DNA of 64,000 nucleotides from Anaerolineae bacterium (lineage in GTDB: Bacteria > Chloroflexota > Anaerolineae > Aggregatilineales > Phototrophicaceae). Below the pieces are notes generated by a model. That model ran no database searches. It saw only the letters and a program-made list of their open reading frames with translations, and was not told the origin of the DNA. The stretch is taken from the NCBI GenBank assembly GCA_022843385.1, contig JALHNT010000003.1:145020-209019 (forward strand), read 5' to 3'. Of this stretch, positions 1 to 8,977 are shown piece after piece (the stretch's first letter is position 1; each line of letters begins with the position of its first letter). The translations under genes and the position numbers were made by a program.

Positions 1-1
1 T

Positions 2-964
2 GTGGTGTTGTTTCTGACGCTGCATGTCATCGATACATCATGGGCGCTTTTTTATCCTGATCTATATGTCAAAGCCATCGCGGTCTACCAGACACCTCTG
101 TTCACCATCGGTGAGTTTATCCTGGTGGCCTGTGTCGTGTACCATGCGCTGAATGGCTTACGCATCGCCATCATCGATTTCAAACCGGTGTGGTGGAAAC
201 ATCAGCAGCGAGCCGCCTATTATGTGCTGCTTGGTACCGTCATTATCCTGATCCCGACCTTCATCCTCATGTTCAGCCATGTGCTGAAGTTTTACAATGA
301 TCCCGCCAGCCAGGTGCTGCCGGTTGGTGAAGTGCTGCTGGAACAGGTGCGTTTCATTGTGGGCATTGGCGCGGCCATCATCGCCGCGATCATCTTCTCC
401 GGCATCGCTGGCCTGATCGCGCCGGAACGCAGCAAGACGGAAAAGAAGGCGGGCATCAAGCCACAGGGCAGCCGCATCGAGCGCTTCTGGTGGTCGTTCA
501 TGCGTGCCAGCGGCATTCTGATCCTGCCGTTGGTGTTCGGTCACCTGGCAATGATGCATGTTATCCAGGGTGTATTCGACATCACGGTTGCGGATTTTCT
601 AGTAGTCGGTGTGCCAACCGTGGCAGACCCGAATGATACGCTGCTCTGGGATGGCATCAACGACTCTGGCACAGCAGTGGAGTTCGTCGGCGAACGCTGG
701 AACTTCCTGCTGGGTGGCGTCGCTGTCTGGAAGCTCTACGATGCGGCGCTGCTGGCGCTGGTGGTGACGCACGGCTTCAATGGTCTGCGGCTGGTGCTGA
801 CCGACTATACCGGCTTCAGCCCGCTGCTCAAGCGTGCCTCGGTTTATCTGTGCGTCATGGCAGCGGTCGTGCTGCTGATGGTGGGAATCGGGGCACTCAT
901 CTGGTCGATTGACCAGACTTTTGTGCAGATGGCGCAAGTGGCGATGGAAAACCTGCATCCGTGA
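2..964 (+). CDS. sdhC: Fused succinate dehydrogenase membrane anchor (SdhC-SdhD), 5' end cut by window
   Basis: Membrane anchor and haem b/quinone subunit of respiratory complex II. It would hold SdhAB at the membrane and pass electrons from succinate to quinone. The visible 320 residues contain about six hydrophobic helices, more than the three of an ordinary SdhC or SdhD. Each half carries its own His-x-x-x-Gly-Leu-Arg element (HALNGLR near residue 48 and HGFNGLR near 259), the SdhC type of haem-ligand helix. The two anchor subunits therefore seem joined in one chain by a charged linker near residues 140-158. sdhA follows after 78 bp and then sdhB, the usual order. The N-terminus lies upstream of base 1, so the first GTG shown is only the reading frame. 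Family call is confident; the fusion is read from helix count and the repeated motif. Confidence 0.85.
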   Translation: MVLFLTLHVIDTSWALFYPDLYVKAIAVYQTPLFTIGEFILVACVVYHALNGLRIAIIDFKPVWWKHQQRAAYYVLLGTVIILIPTFILMFSHVLKFYNDPASQVLPVGEVLLEQVRFIVGIGAAIIAAIIFSGIAGLIAPERSKTEKKAGIKPQGSRIERFWWSFMRASGILILPLVFGHLAMMHVIQGVFDITVADFLVVGVPTVADPNDTLLWDGINDSGTAVEFVGERWNFLLGGVAVWKLYDAALLALVVTHGFNGLRLVLTDYTGFSPLLKRASVYLCVMAAVVLLMVGIGALIWSIDQTFVQMAQVAMENLHP

Positions 965-1042
965 AGTAGAGGCAGTCAATTGGACTGTGCAATTGGTATT
1001 TGGGCAACCCGTAACACAACGTTTGTTTGAGGAGTTTATGTA

Positions 1043-2866
1043 ATGCAGACGCATCAATTTGATGCCATCATCGTCGGCGCGGGCGGCGCGGGCTTGATGG
1101 CAGCGCTCTATGCCAGCAAAGGCGGCGCGAATGTGGCCGTCGTCAGCAAGCTTTACCCCACGCGCAGCCACACCGGGGCGGCGCTGGGCGGGATCGGCGC
1201 GGCGCTGGGCAATCTCGATGAAGATAAACCGCTCTGGCACGCCTACGACACGGTAAAAGGTGGCGATTATCTGGCCGATCAGAATGCGGCTAAAGTGCTG
1301 GCTGAGAATGCTGTCGATGCCGTCATCGAGCTGGAACATATGGGGCTGCCGTTTGATCGCACCCCGGAAGGCCGCATCAGTCAGCGCCGCTTCGGTGGTC
1401 ATACCAGCAACTTCGGCGAGAAGCCAGTGCGCCGCGCCTGCCATGCAGCCGACCGCACCGGTCACATGATTTTGCAGACGCTCTATCAGCAGTGCATCAA
1501 GAACGAAGTGCGTTTCTTCGATGAATTCCACGTCGTTGATGTCATCATGAACAAGGGCGCGTGCGTCGGCGTGGTCGCTATCCAGCTTGGCACCGGCGAG
1601 TTCCACGTCTTTCATGGCAAGGCGACTCTGTTCGCCACTGGCGGCTGGGGACGTGTGTGGAAGATCACCAGTTGCGCTCACACCCTGACCGGTGACGGTG
1701 CAGCGGTTGTCTACCGGCGCGGCGTCCCGATGCAGGACATGGAGTTTTATCAGTTCCATCCCACCGGTCTGTATGGCCTGGGTGTCCTGTTGACCGAAGG
1801 CATTCGCGGCGAGGGTGGAATCCTGCTCAACAAGAACAATGAGCGCTTTATGGAGAAGTACGCCCCGAAGATCAAAGACCTCGCCAGCCGCGATGTCGTC
1901 AGCCGCTCGATGTATCTGGAAATCCGGGCCGGCAATGGTATCAACGGTAAGGATTATCTCTATCTCGATATTCGCCCCTCGACGGTCAACCGCTATCTGG
2001 CCGAGGCCGGCGAAACCCGCCGAGTTGATGAAGCCTACATCGCCCGTGTGCTGGCTGAAACCCTCGATATCTGCCGCACTTATGCCGGCGTCGATCCGCT
2101 GACCGAGCCGATGCCGATCCAGCCGACAGCCCATTATGCGATGGGCGGCATCCCGACCAACATTGATGCCGAAGTCGTGACCGATGAGAACTGGACAGTG
2201 CTGCCGGGCATGTATGCGGCGGGCGAAGTGGCCTGCGTGAGCTGCCACGGCGCCAATCGTCTGGGGACAAATTCGCTGGTGGATCTGGTAGTGTTCGGTC
2301 GTCGTGGCGGCATGAAGATTGCCGATTACGTCAAACAGGCTGATTTTGTGCCGCTGCCCGCCAACCCGGCGCAGGAGATCGAGGCTGAGTTCAAACGCCT
2401 GCGCAGCGCCAAGGGCAAGAAACGTCCCTATGAAATCCGTAAGGCGATGCAGAAGCTGATGATGGATAATGTCGGCGTCTTCCGCGAGCAAAAGCTGCTG
2501 GATCAGGCGGTCACCGGTGTGCATGAACTGCGCGACCAATACCTGAAGGATCTGTCTTTCGATGACAACGGTCACAAATTCAACACCGATTTGCTCGAAG
2601 CCTGGGAATTGGGCTGCCTGCTCGATCTGGCAGAAGTGACGGCGGTCAGCGCGGCTGCTCGTCCTGAAAGCCGGGGTGCACACAGCCGCGAGGATTTCCC
2701 CAAGCGTGATGATGCGAACTGGATGGTGCACACACTGGCTTATCGCAAGTCCGATGTGCCTTATCCACAGGGCAATCCGGAGATCGAGCTGAATCACAAG
2801 AAGCAGGTCGATGTCTCACTGGCGGATGTTGACCCACGTTTTGCGCCGAAGGAACGGGTGTACTAA
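1043..2866 (+). CDS. sdhA: Succinate dehydrogenase flavoprotein subunit
   Basis: Catalytic FAD subunit of complex II, oxidising succinate to fumarate on the cytoplasmic face. The 607-residue length is normal. The N-terminal Rossmann motif VGAGGAGL lies at residues 11-18. His43 in [10 protein letters not shown] is at the position that carries covalent FAD. The active-site FHPTG motif (His239), the TEGIRGEGG loop (about 251-259) and SRDVVSR with Arg283 are all present, and [11 protein letters not shown] near residue 415 closes the FAD site. The gene starts at an ATG 16 bases after a GGAG. It is followed by sdhB after 29 bp, so the three genes form one operon. Confidence 0.97.
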   Translation: MQTHQFDAIIVGAGGAGLMAALYASKGGANVAVVSKLYPTRSHTGAALGGIGAALGNLDEDKPLWHAYDTVKGGDYLADQNAAKVLAENAVDAVIELEHMGLPFDRTPEGRISQRRFGGHTSNFGEKPVRRACHAADRTGHMILQTLYQQCIKNEVRFFDEFHVVDVIMNKGACVGVVAIQLGTGEFHVFHGKATLFATGGWGRVWKITSCAHTLTGDGAAVVYRRGVPMQDMEFYQFHPTGLYGLGVLLTEGIRGEGGILLNKNNERFMEKYAPKIKDLASRDVVSRSMYLEIRAGNGINGKDYLYLDIRPSTVNRYLAEAGETRRVDEAYIARVLAETLDICRTYAGVDPLTEPMPIQPTAHYAMGGIPTNIDAEVVTDENWTVLPGMYAAGEVACVSCHGANRLGTNSLVDLVVFGRRGGMKIADYVKQADFVPLPANPAQEIEAEFKRLRSAKGKKRPYEIRKAMQKLMMDNVGVFREQKLLDQAVTGVHELRDQYLKDLSFDDNGHKFNTDLLEAWELGCLLDLAEVTAVSAAARPESRGAHSREDFPKRDDANWMVHTLAYRKSDVPYPQGNPEIELNHKKQVDVSLADVDPRFAPKERVY

Positions 2867-2895
2867 AGAGGCATAGAGGGAATAGAGAACGAACA

Positions 2896-3648
2896 ATGGA
2901 AGTCACATTTCGCATTCGACGCTATAACCCGGAAGTGCCGGGGAAGAACAAACCGTACTGGCAGGAATTCACCCTGAAGGACGTGGAAGAAACCGATCGC
3001 GTCCTGGAATTGATGCACCGCATCAAGTGGGAACAGGATGGCACGCTGGCTTTCCGCCGTTCCTGCTCGCATGGCATCTGCGGTTCGGACGCCATGCGCA
3101 TCAATGGACGCAATGCACTGGCCTGCAAACTGCTCATCCGCAACGTTGGCACCAAAGTCCAGCTTGAACCCATTCTGGGTTTGCCGGTGTTGAAAGACCT
3201 GATCGTGGATATGGAGCCATTCTTCGAGCATTATCGCTCGGTCATGCCGTTCTTCGTCAACAATACGCCGCCGCCAGCCGATGGACGTGAACGCTTGCAG
3301 AAGGCCGAGGATCAGCAGTTGATGAACGATACCTCCAACTGCATTCTCTGTGCATGCTGCACCACCTCCTGCCCCAGCTTCTGGGCCAATGGTCAGTATG
3401 TCGGCCCGGCGGCAATCGTCCAGGCGCATCGCTTCATCTTCGACACCCGCGATGAAGCATCCCAGGATCGCCTTAATGCGCTGGCCGAGCCAGATGGCGT
3501 GTGGCGCTGCCGCACCATCTTCAACTGCACACCAGCTTGCCCGCGTGGCATCGAGGTCACCCGCGCCATTGGCGAGGTCAAACTGGCGGTCATGCGCGGC
3601 ACCCGCGAGGGCATCATCAATCCGGCGGACATCAAGGTTCACACCTAG
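2896..3648 (+). CDS. sdhB: Succinate dehydrogenase iron-sulfur subunit
   Basis: Electron-transfer subunit of complex II, linking the flavin of SdhA to quinone. The 250 residues show the full cluster set. The [2Fe-2S] site is Cys57, Cys62, Asp65 and Cys77, with Asp in place of the third Cys exactly as in Escherichia coli SdhB. The [4Fe-4S]/[3Fe-4S] region has CILCACCTTSCP near residue 150 and a later Cys-x5-Cys-x3-Cys-Pro near 206-216. It is the last gene of the operon; an intrinsic terminator follows 27 bases after the stop codon. Confidence 0.97.
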   Translation: MEVTFRIRRYNPEVPGKNKPYWQEFTLKDVEETDRVLELMHRIKWEQDGTLAFRRSCSHGICGSDAMRINGRNALACKLLIRNVGTKVQLEPILGLPVLKDLIVDMEPFFEHYRSVMPFFVNNTPPPADGRERLQKAEDQQLMNDTSNCILCACCTTSCPSFWANGQYVGPAAIVQAHRFIFDTRDEASQDRLNALAEPDGVWRCRTIFNCTPACPRGIEVTRAIGEVKLAVMRGTREGIINPADIKVHT

Positions 3649-3674
3649 ATCGCTGTGTCGGTCATCTGCAAACG

Positions 3675-3704
3675 AAAAGGCGGCTCAACTGGCCGCCTTT
3701 TTTT
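3675..3704 (+). terminator. Intrinsic terminator of sdh operon
   Basis: A perfect 9-bp stem (AAAGGCGGC at 3676-3684 with GCCGCCTTT at 3692-3700) encloses a 7-base loop and runs into seven T residues. It ends the sdhCAB transcript and separates it from the convergent diterpene cyclase gene. Confidence 0.9.
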
Positions 3705-3723
3705 GTGTTACTTCCGCCCTCGG

Positions 3724-5379
3724 TTAGCGCGGTTTTTGATGCCCATTGTGATTGTTGCGCCGAACCAATACTGGCTCACGCACAGCCTCACTATCCATCC
3801 GCCAGGTCTGTGGTTGCCGGGTTGCTGATGAGCGCTCGGACTGGATGGCGAATGACTTCACCGCCTGGGTTTCATACTGGCAGTAACTGTTGAGCGCCGC
3901 CAGCACCGCTGAACGAACGACCTTGCGCGGTGTGTAGAGCGACTTGCCAATCCACAACGACACGAAGTCATCATTGTAGTGTTCTGCCACGTACAGCGCG
4001 GCAGCACGGATTGCGGCCGGCTCGATGCGTTGGTTGGAGTGGCGATCCCAGTAGAGCAGGGCTTGCAGGCAGTAGGCGGTCTCTTCAACCGTCGAGGCAT
4101 GATAGTAACCCCAACCCCCATCGGCGCGTTGAGTCTTGAGAATCCACTCAATGCGCGGCGGCAATGTTTCATCCATCACCCCCAACGCCGACCAGATGGC
4201 GGTACAGGTCAGGTAGTAGGGCGAAACATGCCATTTATCAAACCAGAAGTGACCGGTCTGGTCGTGCTGCGTCATGAGTGTGCGTATCTTTTCGACGCGG
4301 CTCTCATACAATGGATGGGTCTGGTCCCATCGGAGCGCAGCCAATGTGCGGATGTTTGCGCTCAGGGATTGATCCAGCTCTCCTGGATAGCAGACGAAGT
4401 AGTTATCCTGCTCGTAGGGTGTGAACACATCAGCCTGAACCGGATAACCGGCCCACTTGAGCAGGGCAAAGCCAACCGCTGTGTCATCGAGATCCTGAAC
4501 ATGGAAGTACGGCGAGTAGGTGATGCCTTTTTCCGGCACCCAACGGCTCCACACAAAGTCCAGCACACGCCGTACTTCGGGGTCATTCGGGGTAATCGCA
4601 CCCGCGATGCGCAGATTGTTCAGGCTCCACAGGATTTCGAAGATGTCGATAGGGACGCAGAAGGGTGCGCCGCCGTCGCCCTGTTTCTGGATGACCTGGC
4701 TCAGATAATCGAGCGCACGCGGATCACCACTTTCGGAATGGAGCAGGAAGGCCGCTGTCGCTGCAGGCGAAGTTCCGACCGATCCATTGGCTTCCACGAA
4801 ATCCGGCGTCACCGGGATGTACTGCCCAGCCGCTTCGAGCGAGATCGCCAGGGTGGTGAAGCGCCACAGCTTGGGTTGATTTCCTAGCAGCGCCATCTTG
4901 CGTTCGATCTTCTGGCGATTGCCGAGGAGCGTGTGGGGCACATCGAGTCCGAGGTCGATGGCTTCGTTAGTCAGGGTATAGGCTAACAAAGGATAGCCGA
5001 TGGTATCATTGGCATCGTGCGCCAGTCGCGCATGTTCGCACCACAGATAGGTTTCCCCATGTTCGATCCGTTGCAGGTCAGCATAACCGCGTCCGACTTT
5101 CTTCAGCGCGGTAATGGCCGCCAGCGTCGAGATCATGCGGTCATGATAGTGCAGCACCGGGCTGCCCCAGCTTCCATCTGCATGTTGATGCCGCCGCAGC
5201 CAGTTGAGCGATTCCTCAAATGGATAATCGCTGTACCAGGAAACCAGCCGTGAAACCCAGGCCGTGTCATAAGCGACACTGTCCATCTCACTAACGCCCG
5301 GTCCGATAGAACGAGTGAGATGCTGAATATCTTCAGCGACGACTTCGGACATCCACTCTGCGATCGAACGTTCTTTCAT
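3724..5379 (-). CDS. Class II diterpene cyclase (copalyl/kolavenyl diphosphate synthase-like)
   Basis: Probable protonation-initiated cyclase that folds geranylgeranyl diphosphate into a bicyclic diterpenyl diphosphate. The catalytic DxDD motif is present as DLDD at residues 296-299. Other class II landmarks are VAYDTAWVSRL (35-45), matching the SAYDTAW block of plant copalyl diphosphate synthases, and SPAATAAF (204-211). QW-like repeats are at 65-72 (QHADGSWG) and near 430 (RADGGWGYY). The 551 residues fit bacterial class II cyclases, which lack the class I alpha domain, and are short for squalene-hopene cyclase. No DDxxD class I synthase, prenyl synthase or modifying enzyme is adjacent. A well-formed minus-strand promoter and an AGAGGG ribosome site precede it. 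Herpetosiphon, another Chloroflexota genus, has a kolavenyl diphosphate synthase of this kind. The exact product cannot be read from sequence. Confidence 0.82.
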   Translation of the reverse strand: MKERSIAEWMSEVVAEDIQHLTRSIGPGVSEMDSVAYDTAWVSRLVSWYSDYPFEESLNWLRRHQHADGSWGSPVLHYHDRMISTLAAITALKKVGRGYADLQRIEHGETYLWCEHARLAHDANDTIGYPLLAYTLTNEAIDLGLDVPHTLLGNRQKIERKMALLGNQPKLWRFTTLAISLEAAGQYIPVTPDFVEANGSVGTSPAATAAFLLHSESGDPRALDYLSQVIQKQGDGGAPFCVPIDIFEILWSLNNLRIAGAITPNDPEVRRVLDFVWSRWVPEKGITYSPYFHVQDLDDTAVGFALLKWAGYPVQADVFTPYEQDNYFVCYPGELDQSLSANIRTLAALRWDQTHPLYESRVEKIRTLMTQHDQTGHFWFDKWHVSPYYLTCTAIWSALGVMDETLPPRIEWILKTQRADGGWGYYHASTVEETAYCLQALLYWDRHSNQRIEPAAIRAAALYVAEHYNDDFVSLWIGKSLYTPRKVVRSAVLAALNSYCQYETQAVKSFAIQSERSSATRQPQTWRMDSEAVREPVLVRRNNHNGHQKPR

Positions 5380-5429
5380 GTTTCCCTCTGCATACTCCAG
5401 TTATGAACTTCGTAAACCCCCTACGAGAC

Positions 5430-5458
5430 ATTCTAGCCAGTTTCTGTTCCAATAGCAA
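5430..5458 (-). promoter_or_regulatory. Sigma70-type promoter of the diterpene cyclase
   Basis: On the minus strand TTGCTA (5458-5453) and TAGAAT (5435-5430) are separated by exactly 17 bases, about 50 bases before the cyclase ATG. No competing hexamer pair of this quality was seen nearby. Confidence 0.6.
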
Positions 5459-5617
5459 TTACGATTGTTAAAAAAATACCTCTACGTTATATTTGTCACG
5501 ACTTTTGTGAATAGATGTCATAATGATTCTTGATGTCGACAAATTAGCTGGCCGATACAGGAGATTGTAGGATCGGCAGTCAGTGAAGAATGAAGATTAT
5601 GCTTTGTGATATTATGA

Positions 5618-5647
5618 ATCAGGCTGGACAACGTTGTCCAGCCTGAT
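5618..5647 (-). terminator. Perfect 30-bp palindrome downstream of the BMP gene
   Basis: Two 15-base arms (5618-5632 and 5633-5647) are exact reverse complements with no loop base between them. The palindrome starts 23 bases beyond the stop codon of the minus-strand binding-protein gene. There is no strong T-run on either side, so it may act as a factor-assisted terminator or RNA-stabilising hairpin rather than a classical intrinsic terminator. A protein-binding site is also possible. Confidence 0.5.
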
Positions 5648-5670
5648 AAATGTCATATCTTACATTACAT

Positions 5671-6912
5671 TTATTGCTGGGTGCTGGCTCCGGTAATTCC
5701 TTCCAGCAGTTGTTCCAGGTACCATACGCTCGGCGACTCACCTAGTGGCGCGATCATCGCCAGTTTTTCGCCTTCGGCTGCCAGCACGGTGCCATCCTGA
5801 TAACTGAGCGGGCCTTCCCACAGCCAGAAGGTATTGGCATTGGCTTCATCCGTTGCATAAGCGGCCATCTTGGCGATGAAATCATCAAGCGATACCTGTG
5901 ACTCCGCGCTCAGTCCCGTGCCACTGACGAAACCAATCGCTGAGGTATCCTGATTATTGATGTCCGACCAATCTGGCCCGACATAATCCCAGCTCTGGGT
6001 GTAGGTGCCATCCTGAACCGCTTCGATCAGGCTCTTGTAGGCGGGGCCCCAGTGGAAGTAAGGCACGCCCAGGCAGACATCTGGCGCGATGTCACAGGCT
6101 CCCATGAAGTCATACGGCACAGCCCAGACCGCGTCACCTTCTTGGGCGCGCTGATCGGTGACGACAATCGCTTCGGTGGTGTCGATGCCGGAGATGATGA
6201 CATCAGCGCCGCCGTCAATGAAGGCATTGGTTTCTTCCGTCGGGTCGAGCGTGACGCCGGGGATATTGAACCAAAAGCCGATCCAGGTGACCGTGAAGGT
6301 GAGATCAGCCGCGTCCATGCCCCGATAATTCTCGTAGCAGTAGCTGGCACCCAGATAGGCTGAGGCCACCAGGCGGCGGGTTTCAAAGTTAATCAGCGGC
6401 CCCAGGTAGCCGATGCTGCCGGTCTGGGTGGTGAGCGCGGCGGCACAGCCGGCCATCATCTTCGCCCATTCCATCTGCCCCATGATGTTTCCAACATTAG
6501 CCGGCGTTGCTTCGCCATCGGCCTGCAAACCGGTGTAGGCATCATCCCCCGAGATGTTGATGAAGGTAACCTCCGGGTAATCCAGCGCCGCCTTCGACGT
6601 ATCTTCTTCGAATTCATCCGAAGCGGTGAAGATGACCTGTGCACCCTCATCCACCATATTCGCGACCACATCGGCCAGCGTCGTTTCCGGCGCATCGGCT
6701 GGATTCAGTTTTTCGAACACCAGCATTCGTGCGCCTGGCACGTTCTGTTCGACATATTGTCCCCCTTCGTAATGTGCCTGGCTCCAACCGCGATCATTCT
6801 GCGGCCCGACCAGCACCATGCCGAAGACGAATTCATCCTGCGCTGCCACCGGGATGAGCGTCAGGACACCCAGCGCCAGCACCAGAAAACACCACAACAG
6901 CTTCCGTTTCAT
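5671..6912 (-). CDS. BMP-family ABC transporter substrate-binding protein
   Basis: Secreted binding protein of the basic membrane protein (Bmp/Med/PnrA) family, whose known members bind nucleosides or related small molecules for ABC uptake. The chosen ATG at 6912 follows AGGAGG by seven bases and gives MKRKLL plus a hydrophobic stretch ending in PVAAQ, a standard signal peptide. An in-frame ATG 27 bases upstream lacks a ribosome site. The mature protein opens with a strand and MVLVGPQNDRGWSQAHYEGG, the family's signature region, and later has ASDEFEE and INISGDD blocks. No lipobox Cys is present, so anchoring is unclear. No permease or ATPase gene lies next to it, so its transporter partners must be elsewhere. 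The ligand cannot be stated. Confidence 0.85.
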   Translation of the reverse strand: MKRKLLWCFLVLALGVLTLIPVAAQDEFVFGMVLVGPQNDRGWSQAHYEGGQYVEQNVPGARMLVFEKLNPADAPETTLADVVANMVDEGAQVIFTASDEFEEDTSKAALDYPEVTFINISGDDAYTGLQADGEATPANVGNIMGQMEWAKMMAGCAAALTTQTGSIGYLGPLINFETRRLVASAYLGASYCYENYRGMDAADLTFTVTWIGFWFNIPGVTLDPTEETNAFIDGGADVIISGIDTTEAIVVTDQRAQEGDAVWAVPYDFMGACDIAPDVCLGVPYFHWGPAYKSLIEAVQDGTYTQSWDYVGPDWSDINNQDTSAIGFVSGTGLSAESQVSLDDFIAKMAAYATDEANANTFWLWEGPLSYQDGTVLAAEGEKLAMIAPLGESPSVWYLEQLLEGITGASTQQ

Positions 6913-7044
6913 TGGATTTCCTCCTAATAGAACCAGCATCAGTTGAGTTTAACGCGCGCTTATCATTCAGCAATGGGATTCTGCACAAAAAGGATGCAGG
7001 CGGTGTCGCTGAACCATTCATGAAAGTTGACGAATCTGCACAAA

Positions 7045-8157
7045 CTACTTCCACTCCAGGCGGTAGCGTCCGCGCGTTTCTGGCCCGGTCTGGGTGTACA
7101 TCAGCGTGACGCCATCAACCACCAGCAGATCAGCATGTCCGATGCCGACCTGAAATCCGACGGGCTGGACGACCGGATTGGCCGGGTATTTCTCCCACGG
7201 GCCGTCTATCGCACTGACCAGCGAACGGGCAAAACCCAGGGCGAACTGCGTATCCATGCCGCGCTCCAGCACGTCCGGACCGCGGATGCCTTCGTAGGCC
7301 ATGTAGTAACGATCTCCGACCTTCAATAATTCAGCCGAACTGACGTAGCGGAAGTCGAAATACGGGGCGATGGATTCGCCCGCCGTGATGTCGGTTGGGC
7401 CGTATTCGCGCGCCCCTTCAAAGAGAGGGTCGGTGTCGCAGCGGCGCAGATTTCCCAGATCACCGTAGCGATTGCCCTTGTAGCAGCGCATGTGTCCCGG
7501 CGCGGAACCCGCCGCAACAAACACATATAGCGTATCGCCTTCAATATAAATGCCGGGTGGCGCACCCACCAGACAGTCGTAGACTTCGCCGCGAATGTTG
7601 GGGTGCGGCCCGATCTTCTCAACCGGGGAGCAGGGGCTGTACGAACTCGGCCAGGTGCCGCCAGGGGTCAACAAATAGTTCCAGTCTGACCAGGTGATGC
7701 CATCTACTGAACGACGCAGCATCACTTGAGCGTGCCATTCATAGGCCATGTACCACTGATCGCCAGCGTTAACGACGCGGGGATACTGCTGGGCGGTGAT
7801 GTGATCGCGGGCATCGTCGCAGGGGCATTGCTGACAGGGCAGCAGACAGACCGGGGCGTTCAGTGCAAATGATTGTCCGGCGTCCTGACTTTTCCACAAT
7901 GTCAGACACCCGGGAAAAGCGACCGGCTCGCCGCATTGGTCGATAACTCCAGCGGATCGCTGGCTGGCGTGGAGATATGACCAGTATTCCCCGCTGGGTA
8001 GGATGACGGTATCGCTCTCACCCACGGGCAGCCCGGCATCGGCGATGTCCATCACCCATTCGGCGCGCCCTTCCCAGAAATCGTCCAGCGTCGGCGGTGA
8101 CTGCGCCAGCGCGGGCAGGGCAATGACCAGGAGCAGCAGTGGCAGCAAGCGCATCAT
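7045..8157 (-). CDS. Secreted beta-propeller, glycosidase-like protein
   Basis: A 370-residue exported protein. The N-terminus (MMRLLPLLLLVIALPALAQ) is a clean signal peptide. The rest alternates Trp/Tyr-rich strands such as WYMAYEWH, RYYMAYEGIRG and GPWEKYPANPVV. These are typical of five-bladed propeller glycoside hydrolases (GH43/GH32/GH117-like folds), where repeated 'product in hand, price on label' strand patterns recur. There are about ten Cys residues, including a CLLPCQQCPC cluster, suggesting disulfides outside the cell. I could not assign the acidic catalytic trio, so enzymatic activity is unproven. It lies 21 bp after a GT2 gene on the same strand, so the two may be co-transcribed. 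Confidence 0.55.
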   Translation of the reverse strand: MMRLLPLLLLVIALPALAQSPPTLDDFWEGRAEWVMDIADAGLPVGESDTVILPSGEYWSYLHASQRSAGVIDQCGEPVAFPGCLTLWKSQDAGQSFALNAPVCLLPCQQCPCDDARDHITAQQYPRVVNAGDQWYMAYEWHAQVMLRRSVDGITWSDWNYLLTPGGTWPSSYSPCSPVEKIGPHPNIRGEVYDCLVGAPPGIYIEGDTLYVFVAAGSAPGHMRCYKGNRYGDLGNLRRCDTDPLFEGAREYGPTDITAGESIAPYFDFRYVSSAELLKVGDRYYMAYEGIRGPDVLERGMDTQFALGFARSLVSAIDGPWEKYPANPVVQPVGFQVGIGHADLLVVDGVTLMYTQTGPETRGRYRLEWK

Positions 8158-8178
8158 GGTTAGGCGCAGATCACCGGC

Positions 8179-8916
8179 TCAATCGACGAAGCGATACTTG
8201 ATGAGCGTCCACAAAGCAATCGGCGCATCCGTCCATTTGATCTTCTTGCCTTCATTCCATTCGCGTCCATTGTACGAGATCGGCACTTCGTAGATGCGAA
8301 TGCCTTTCTTCAGCACTTTGGCCGTCACTTCCGGCTCGAATTCGAAGCGGCGCGCGTGGATCATCATATCGCGCACGACTTCGGAGCGAAACACTTTGTA
8401 ACAGGTTTCCATGTCGCTCAGGATCGAATTGTAGAGGATGTTAGTGGCGAAGGTCAGCAGTTTGTTGGCGACCATATTCCAGAAGTTCATCGCCTTGCGC
8501 GGCCCGCCGAGGAAGCGCGATCCATAGACCACATCGGCGATGCCTTCTTCAATCGGCTTCAGCAACGCCGGGTATTCACGCGGGTCATATTCGAAGTCGG
8601 CGTCCTGAATCAACAGCACCTGGCTGGAAGCGGCGGCGAACCCGGTGATGACTGCGGCTCCCTTGCCCTGATTGTGTTCGTGGTAGAGGATGCGCAGGTG
8701 GGGATGCTGTTCCGCTTCGATGCGCTTCAGGATTTCGCGCGTGCCGTCGGTTGAGCCATCATCAACGATGATGATTTCGTCTGCCAGCCCGACCAGTTCC
8801 ACCCGTTCCAGCACTGGCTCGATGCTATGGACTTCGTTGAAGCAGGGGATGACCACCGTCAGAGTCAGGTGTTCAGGTTTCAGCTTGCTGAATTTGGTTG
8901 CAGGATGGGCGTGCAT
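8179..8916 (-). CDS. Family 2 glycosyltransferase (dolichyl/undecaprenyl-phosphate sugar transferase type)
   Basis: Cytoplasmic GT-A enzyme that probably moves a sugar from a nucleotide donor to a polyprenyl phosphate or a related acceptor. Residues from 17 on read LTVVIPCFNEVHSI, then EIIIVDDGSTDGT, the nucleotide-binding pocket, and IQDADFEYDP, the metal-binding DxD region. VYGSRFLGG follows, all as in DPM1-like GT2 enzymes. At 245 residues it lacks the C-terminal membrane helices of some DPMS-type proteins. GGAG stands five bases before the ATG. It precedes the secreted propeller gene by 21 bp. Confidence 0.85.
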   Translation of the reverse strand: MHAHPATKFSKLKPEHLTLTVVIPCFNEVHSIEPVLERVELVGLADEIIIVDDGSTDGTREILKRIEAEQHPHLRILYHEHNQGKGAAVITGFAAASSQVLLIQDADFEYDPREYPALLKPIEEGIADVVYGSRFLGGPRKAMNFWNMVANKLLTFATNILYNSILSDMETCYKVFRSEVVRDMMIHARRFEFEPEVTAKVLKKGIRIYEVPISYNGREWNEGKKIKWTDAPIALWTLIKYRFVD

Positions 8917-8977
8917 CCGGACTCCTTTACCCTATCGCATTTAATGATACTACATGGATTCCGTATTGAGTCGAGGC

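Noticed and set aside
599..2797. 732-residue minus-strand ORF opposite sdhA
   Set aside because: It mirrors a high-GC real gene, is rich in His, Gln and Ala without domain motifs, and sdhA on the other strand is unmistakable.
3979..4887. 302-residue plus-strand ORF opposite the diterpene cyclase
   Set aside because: Shadow of the cyclase frame; no ribosome site and no recognisable domain.
3724..5379. Squalene-hopene cyclase
   Set aside because: The chain is about 80 residues short, has few QW repeats, and carries the class II diterpene AYDTAW block.
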